This document shows positions 6,921 through 10,275 of a stretch of DNA of 10,275 nucleotides, in pieces (the stretch's first letter is position 1; each line of letters opens with the position of its first letter). Source of the DNA: Geminicoccaceae bacterium (lineage in GTDB: Bacteria; Pseudomonadota; Alphaproteobacteria; Geminicoccales; Geminicoccaceae). The translations under genes and the position numbers were made by a program. The notes under the pieces were generated by a model. That model was not told the origin of the DNA. It was given only the letters and a program-made list of their open reading frames with translations, and did not search any database. Location of the stretch: contig JAGREZ010000269.1 in the NCBI GenBank assembly GCA_020446285.1, positions 1 to 10,275 on the forward strand, read 5' to 3'.

Positions 6921-6934
6921 AATACCATTCTATC
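6914..6934 (-). promoter_or_regulatory. GGTA direct repeats with 8-bp period (NanR-like operator candidate)
   Basis: On the minus strand GGTAT (6926-6922) and GGTAA (6918-6914) form a direct repeat spaced exactly 8 bp. A degenerate third copy, GATAG, lies 8 bp upstream (6934-6930). E. coli NanR, a FadR-family GntR protein, is known to bind tandem GGTATA repeats with 8-9 bp spacing at nanA. The resemblance in motif, period, regulator family and adjacent lyase gene is suggestive. The units are short and AT-rich, so chance is possible. Confidence 0.4.
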
Positions 6935-6986
6935 CATGCGACCCATGACAGGAAGAACGGGAGCAGGCTTGCAGATTGCCGGAGAC

Positions 6987-7703
6987 ATGGTTCGAGGACA
7001 GCCGCGCACCGCTGATCTGATCGCCAGCACGCTCGTCGGCGAAATTCGCTCCGGACGGATCGCCGTCGACGAGGTGTTGCCGAGCGAGCGCGACCTCTGC
7101 GCGCGTTTCGAGGCATCGCGGCCGACGGTGCGCGAAGCCCTTTCGCAATTGCAGCTGCGCGGCTACCTCAATGCCGGCGGCGGCAAGCGGCCCCGCGCCA
7201 GCCGCCCGTCGCTGAGCAGTATCTTTCGCGGCGCCGGCGATGTCATCCGCGACATCCTCGGCGACACCGAGAGTGCCGCCCATCTCGAGCAGATGCGCCA
7301 TTTCATCGAGACGGGGGCCGTACGGGAAGCGGCGATACGCGCCGATCACCTGCAGATCGCGCAGATCCGCTCGGCACTCGAGGACAGTTTTCGGACCATC
7401 GGCACCTCCGGGTTCCCCGAATCCGATATCGCCTTTCATCGCGCGATCGTGGCGGTGGTCGGCAATCCGATCATCCTCACCCTGCACGACCTGTTCGTCT
7501 CGGACCTGCTCGCGCGGCGTCCACCCGAAGAGAACCGGCTGAAACACGACCGGCTGGTCTATGATGAACATCGCCAGATCTACGAGGCGGTCCTCGGCAA
7601 TGACGTGATCGGCGCCACAGATGTGATGGACCGCCATCTCGCGAGATCGTATCGCTATCGTCTCGAACTTCCAAAGAGCCTGCCGGGTCAGGCGGAAGTG
7701 TAA
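6987..7703 (+). CDS. GntR-family regulator, FadR subfamily with FCD ligand domain
   Basis: Transcription factor of 238 residues from the chosen ATG. The N-terminal winged HTH covers about residues 8-62, with LPSERDLCARF (31-41) and SRPTVREALSQL (44-55) as the diagnostic GntR recognition segment. The C-terminal all-helical FCD domain shows the metal/ligand set Asp137-x3-His141 (SDIAFHRAI), His195 (YDEHRQIYEA) and His217 (MDRHLARS). The frame is open back to 6873 with other ATGs at 6900, 6936 and 6945, but those run through the AT-rich promoter island or non-typical codons without a ribosome site. The domain needs nothing upstream of 6987. A TTG at 6969 behind GGGAG is the main alternative. It sits divergent to the NanA-like gene and 35 nt ahead of the SiaP-like gene, so it likely controls both directions in response to the imported sugar acid or its product. 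Confidence 0.85.
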   Translation: MVRGQPRTADLIASTLVGEIRSGRIAVDEVLPSERDLCARFEASRPTVREALSQLQLRGYLNAGGGKRPRASRPSLSSIFRGAGDVIRDILGDTESAAHLEQMRHFIETGAVREAAIRADHLQIAQIRSALEDSFRTIGTSGFPESDIAFHRAIVAVVGNPIILTLHDLFVSDLLARRPPEENRLKHDRLVYDEHRQIYEAVLGNDVIGATDVMDRHLARSYRYRLELPKSLPGQAEV

Positions 7704-7738
7704 CCAGTTCTGTTGGAATCAGAGGGAGGAAACGGATC

Positions 7739-8695
7739 ATGTTGAGGAAATGGCTTGCCGCAACGGCCCTTGCGGTGATGTGCACGGCGTCGGCGTCGGC
7801 CCGCGAGCTGACGCTCGGATCGCAGGACAACGAACAGTCCAATCCGTACAAGGGTGCGGTAGCGATGCAGGAAAAGCTCGCCGAGGTCTCCGGCGGCGAA
7901 CTGACCATGAAGCTCTTCCCGGCATCCCAGCTCGGCGATTTCAAGGCCATGGTCGCCCAGATGCAGGCCGGCGAACTCGACATGGCGATGACCGGCTACC
8001 CCGACATGTCCTATGTCATTCCCGAGCTCAAGCTGGTCGGCGCACCCTATGTCGTGCGTGATTTCGACCATCTCAAGACCATCCTCGCCGGTCCCTGGGG
8101 ACAGGAGATGGAACAGAAGTTCGAGGAGCAGAACGTCAAGATCCTCGATGTCTGGTACTACGGCACGCGGCAGACCACCGCCAACCGGCCGATCAATGCC
8201 ATGGAGGATCTCAAGGGTCTGCGCATGCGCACGCCCAACGTGCCCTTCCTCATCGCCTATGCAGCCAATGTCGGTGCCACACCGGCACCGGTTGCGTTTG
8301 CCGAGGTCTATCTGGCGTTGCAGACCAATCAGGTGGACGCACAGGAGAACCCCCTTCCGACCATCGAGGCGATGAAGTTCTACGAGGTGCAGAGCAGCGT
8401 CGCCATCACCAACCATTTCATCGCCTCCACCGCCATCCAGATCTCGCTCGATACATGGAACAGCCTGAGTGAGCAGGAACGCGGCTGGCTTGCCGAAGCG
8501 ATCGCGGCGGGCGGCGAGGTCAACAATTCGCTCAACTTCAAGGGCGAGGAGGAACTTCTGGCCGAATTCGAGAAGCGCGGCCTGACCGTCACCCGCCCCG
8601 ATCTCGAACCGTTCCGTGCCGCGATGCAGCCCTATTATGATGAACTGGAGGCCGAATTCGGCGAAGGTTCGATCGCCCGCGTCAGCGGCGACTGA
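7739..8695 (+). CDS. dctP: TRAP transporter solute-binding protein, SiaP/YiaO-like DctP family
   Basis: Periplasmic receptor of 318 residues, with a strong GGGAGGA ribosome site 8 nt before the ATG. The signal peptide is residues 1-21 (Lys/Arg start, hydrophobic core, ASASA cut). The mature protein resembles H. influenzae SiaP closely, particularly YGTRQTTANRPIN (141-153), LRMRTPN (161-167), PVAFAEVYLALQTNQVDAQE (184-203) and KFYEVQ (213-218). Against SiaP recalled from memory, Arg144, Arg164, Phe187 and Asn204 match SiaP Arg127, Arg147 (the carboxylate anchor), Phe170 and Asn187 at a constant offset of 17. In the first lobe, however, SiaP Asn10, Asp49 and Glu67 correspond to Gln29, Phe68 and Gly86, so the distal part of the ligand should differ. 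The ligand is therefore a sugar acid or other carboxylate, not safely Neu5Ac. First gene of the dctPQM set after gntR. Confidence 0.92.
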   Translation: MLRKWLAATALAVMCTASASARELTLGSQDNEQSNPYKGAVAMQEKLAEVSGGELTMKLFPASQLGDFKAMVAQMQAGELDMAMTGYPDMSYVIPELKLVGAPYVVRDFDHLKTILAGPWGQEMEQKFEEQNVKILDVWYYGTRQTTANRPINAMEDLKGLRMRTPNVPFLIAYAANVGATPAPVAFAEVYLALQTNQVDAQENPLPTIEAMKFYEVQSSVAITNHFIASTAIQISLDTWNSLSEQERGWLAEAIAAGGEVNNSLNFKGEEELLAEFEKRGLTVTRPDLEPFRAAMQPYYDELEAEFGEGSIARVSGD

Positions 8696-8712
8696 GGGCA
8701 CTTTCCGTGCGT

Positions 8713-8740
8713 GGCAGCGGGATCTTCGTGTCCCGCTGCC
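8713..8740 (+). promoter_or_regulatory. Intercistronic stem-loop between dctP and dctQ (right TRAP operon)
   Basis: A perfect 10-bp inverted repeat, GGCAGCGGGA (8713-8722) and TCCCGCTGCC (8731-8740), encloses the 8-base loop TCTTCGTG; a U-G pair can add an eleventh step. It starts 17 nt after the dctP stop and ends 31 nt before the dctQ ATG. No T-run follows, so it is unlikely to be a full terminator. A role in protecting the 3' end of the binding-protein mRNA, or in partial attenuation, is the likely reading. Confidence 0.7.
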
Positions 8741-8771
8741 CCTTGCCGGTTGCAACAGGGAAGAAACGCCG

Positions 8772-9251
8772 ATGCGGCAGCCATCCAGATACGGCCCCGA
8801 GGGGATCCTGTCGTCTCTCGCGTTCATTCTCCTTCTCGGCGTTCTGCTGGTGCAGATCGGGGGGCGGACATCGCTCTTCGACGGTCCCGTCTGGACCGAG
8901 GAGTTTGCCCGCTGGGTGTGGGTGTGGATGGCCTTCATCGCCATGGCCGAGGCCGAACGCTGCGATGGCCAGCTACGCATGGACTTCCTCTCCGGCTTCC
9001 TGCCGGAAAGGTTGCGGCTGATCCTCCGGCGACTGATTGATCTGGTCTATCTCGGCATCGCCTGTCATCTCGTCTGGATCGCCTGGAAAACGGTGAGCCG
9101 GACATGGAACAACGAGTCGGTCACCCTCGTATTCACCGATGCCGTGATGTACGCGGCGGCGTTGCTCGGCTTCGCGCTCATCGCCTGCCGCATCGCCCGC
9201 CGGCTGATCTCGCGTGACGGTTACCGGGACAGGGAAGGGATCATTTCGTGA
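8772..9251 (+). CDS. dctQ: TRAP transporter small permease DctQ (right operon)
   Basis: Small membrane subunit of the second TRAP transporter, 159 residues from the ATG at 8772, which has AGGGAAG about 8 nt upstream. The same frame is open back to 8616, but that part overlaps the binding-protein gene and is not coding. Four hydrophobic segments sit at about residues 11-30, 46-62, 85-105 and 121-142. The WTEEFARW motif (41-48) is the DctQ acidic signature before helix 2, followed by the conserved E-R-C-D-G-Q-L-R-M-D-F-L loop (61-72). Its stop overlaps the next gene start as GTGA, so DctQ and DctM are translationally coupled and made in step, as expected for subunits of one membrane complex. 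Confidence 0.92.
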   Translation: MRQPSRYGPEGILSSLAFILLLGVLLVQIGGRTSLFDGPVWTEEFARWVWVWMAFIAMAEAERCDGQLRMDFLSGFLPERLRLILRRLIDLVYLGIACHLVWIAWKTVSRTWNNESVTLVFTDAVMYAAALLGFALIACRIARRLISRDGYRDREGIIS

Positions 9252-10275
9252 TTCTCGCAGCGGTCGCCCTCGGCTGGCTCTTCCTCGTCATCGTCGGTGT
9301 GCCCATCGGCGTTGCCATGATCTTCGTGTCGATGGGCTACTTCCATTACAGCGGCATGGGTCTTCTCTTCGCCGTCCAGCGCATGGCGGATGGCCTCAAT
9401 TCCTTTCCGCTGCTGGCCGTTCCACTCTTCATTCTCGCGGCCTCGATCCTCAATTCGGCCGGCATCACCAATCACCTGTTCGGCTTCGCCCGCGCGCTCG
9501 TCGGCCACATTTCCGGCGGACTCGGGCATGTCAACGTGCTCGCCTCGCTGTTCTTTTCCGGCATGTCGGGGTCGGCGATGGCCGATGCCGGCGGGCTTGG
9601 AAAGATGGAGATCGAGGCGATGCGCAAGGCGGGATACGATGACACCTTCGCCGGGTCGGTGACCGCCGCCTCGTCGATGATCGGCCCACTCGTACCGCCG
9701 TCGATCACCATGGTGCTCTATGGCGTGGTATCCAACACCTCGATCGGCGCACTCTTCATGGGCGGTGTCGTTCCGGGCGTGATGTGTGCGCTGGCACTCA
9801 TGGTGATGGTCTATGTGCTGGCGCGAAGACATGACTATCCGCGCGACGAACGCAGCAGCGCCAGCGAGATCGCAAGGCTGTTCGTCCGCTCGCTGCCCGC
9901 CCTCCTGACCCCGCTCGTGATCATCGGCGGCATCTTCTCCGGCTACTTCTCGCCGACCGAAGCCGCCGCAATCACCGTGGTCTATGCCATCCTCATCGAC
10001 CTTCTGTTCTATCGCGAACTCACATTCCGCCGTCTCTGGGATGCGATCTACGAGACCTGCGCCACCTCGGGGGCGATCGCCACCATCATCGCCGGCGTCG
10101 CACTGATGGGCTTCGTTCTTGCCCGCGAGCAGGCACCGCAGCAGATCGCCACGCTCTTCCTGAGCATCGCCGACGGTCCGGTAAGCTTCCTGATCGCCGT
10201 CAACATCATGATCTTCGTGCTCGGTGCGTTCATCGAGTCGCTGGTGATCCTGCTCATCATCGTGCCGATCCTCGT
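9248..10275 (+). CDS. dctM: TRAP transporter large permease DctM (3' end cut by window edge)
   Basis: Large, ion-coupled channel subunit of the TRAP transporter. The frame opens at a GTG (9248) that overlaps the dctQ stop and stays open to the window edge. This gives 342 residues of the roughly 425 normal for DctM. Family motifs seen are GMSGSAMADAGGLG (about 105-118), TAASSMIGPLVPPSI (about 139-153), GYFSPTEAAAI (about 229-239) and, near the cut, FIESLVILLIIVPIL, the helical-hairpin region. Many hydrophobic helices alternate through the length. A GTG start fits the coupled arrangement; no separate ribosome site is needed. Function as sodium-driven symporter is established for the family; the ligand is set by the binding protein at 7739. 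Confidence 0.93.
   Translation, partial: MILAAVALGWLFLVIVGVPIGVAMIFVSMGYFHYSGMGLLFAVQRMADGLNSFPLLAVPLFILAASILNSAGITNHLFGFARALVGHISGGLGHVNVLASLFFSGMSGSAMADAGGLGKMEIEAMRKAGYDDTFAGSVTAASSMIGPLVPPSITMVLYGVVSNTSIGALFMGGVVPGVMCALALMVMVYVLARRHDYPRDERSSASEIARLFVRSLPALLTPLVIIGGIFSGYFSPTEAAAITVVYAILIDLLFYRELTFRRLWDAIYETCATSGAIATIIAGVALMGFVLAREQAPQQIATLFLSIADGPVSFLIAVNIMIFVLGAFIESLVILLIIVPIL

Noticed and set aside
8713..8740. Intrinsic terminator after the right-hand dctP
   Set aside because: The stem is strong but no T-run follows, and dctQ and dctM continue in the same direction as parts of the same transporter. An mRNA-stability or attenuation role fits better.
7688..8980. 430-residue minus-strand open frame opposite the SiaP-like gene
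   Set aside because: It lies antisense to a well-conserved binding protein and its codon phase mirrors that gene. No ribosome site or domain is seen.
1..10275. Mobile element, phage, CRISPR, toxin-antitoxin or defence system
   Set aside because: No transposase, integrase, repeat-spacer array, terminal inverted repeats or paired small toxin-antitoxin frames were seen. Base composition is even across genes, apart from the short AT-rich promoter island.

Overview
The window is GC-rich, densely packed bacterial DNA with codon usage typical of Alphaproteobacteria. Two TRAP transporters, FAD amine oxidases and several regulators packed together resemble rhodobacterial or rhizobial accessory catabolic loci. 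That taxonomic guess is moderate: there is no rRNA or core marker gene here. I see no insertion sequence, tRNA, CRISPR array, phage gene or attachment site. Every part of the window is a catabolic or uptake gene, or a short intergenic gap (longest about 180 nt).

Layout. A divergent control region near 6808-6986 splits the window. Leftward (minus strand), in transcription order: an N-acetylneuraminate lyase-type aldolase (6807-5902); a second, divergent DHDPS/NAL-superfamily protein joined to it by an ATGA overlap (5905-4907); a MarR regulator with its own apparent promoter and operator (4849-4340); a DadA-like FAD oxidoreductase (4296-2965); a PuuB/OrdL-like FAD oxidoreductase (2912-1590); a TRAP solute-binding protein (1531-536); and a TRAP small permease cut by the left edge (458-1). 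Rightward (plus strand): a FadR-family GntR regulator (about 6987-7703); a SiaP/YiaO-like TRAP solute-binding protein (7739-8695); its small permease DctQ (8772-9251); and its large permease DctM, cut by the right edge (9248-10275). The two permease genes at the window edges are open at one end.

Reading. This looks like a two-module uptake and catabolism locus. One module (GntR, SiaP-like TRAP, NAL-type aldolase) resembles sialic acid or 2-keto-sugar-acid systems. The aldolase keeps the E. coli NanA catalytic and glycerol-binding residues at identical numbering. The binding protein keeps the SiaP carboxylate clamp but not its N-terminal-lobe contacts, so the ligand may be a relative of Neu5Ac rather than Neu5Ac itself. 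Upstream of gntR are GGTA direct repeats with an 8-bp period, reminiscent of the NanR operator. The other module (MarR, two DAO-family oxidoreductases, second TRAP) looks like import and oxidation of an amine or amino acid. Its DHDPS-family partner could be a deaminase or aldolase acting on the imino or keto product. No kinase, epimerase or deacetylase of the sialic acid route is in the window, so the substrate remains inferred.

Structural details worth attention: both TRAP operons carry a strong stem-loop in a nearly identical 76-77 nt gap between dctP and dctQ; a 15-bp triplicated repeat supplies three in-frame start codons to the second aldolase; and there are three separate operator-like palindromes.
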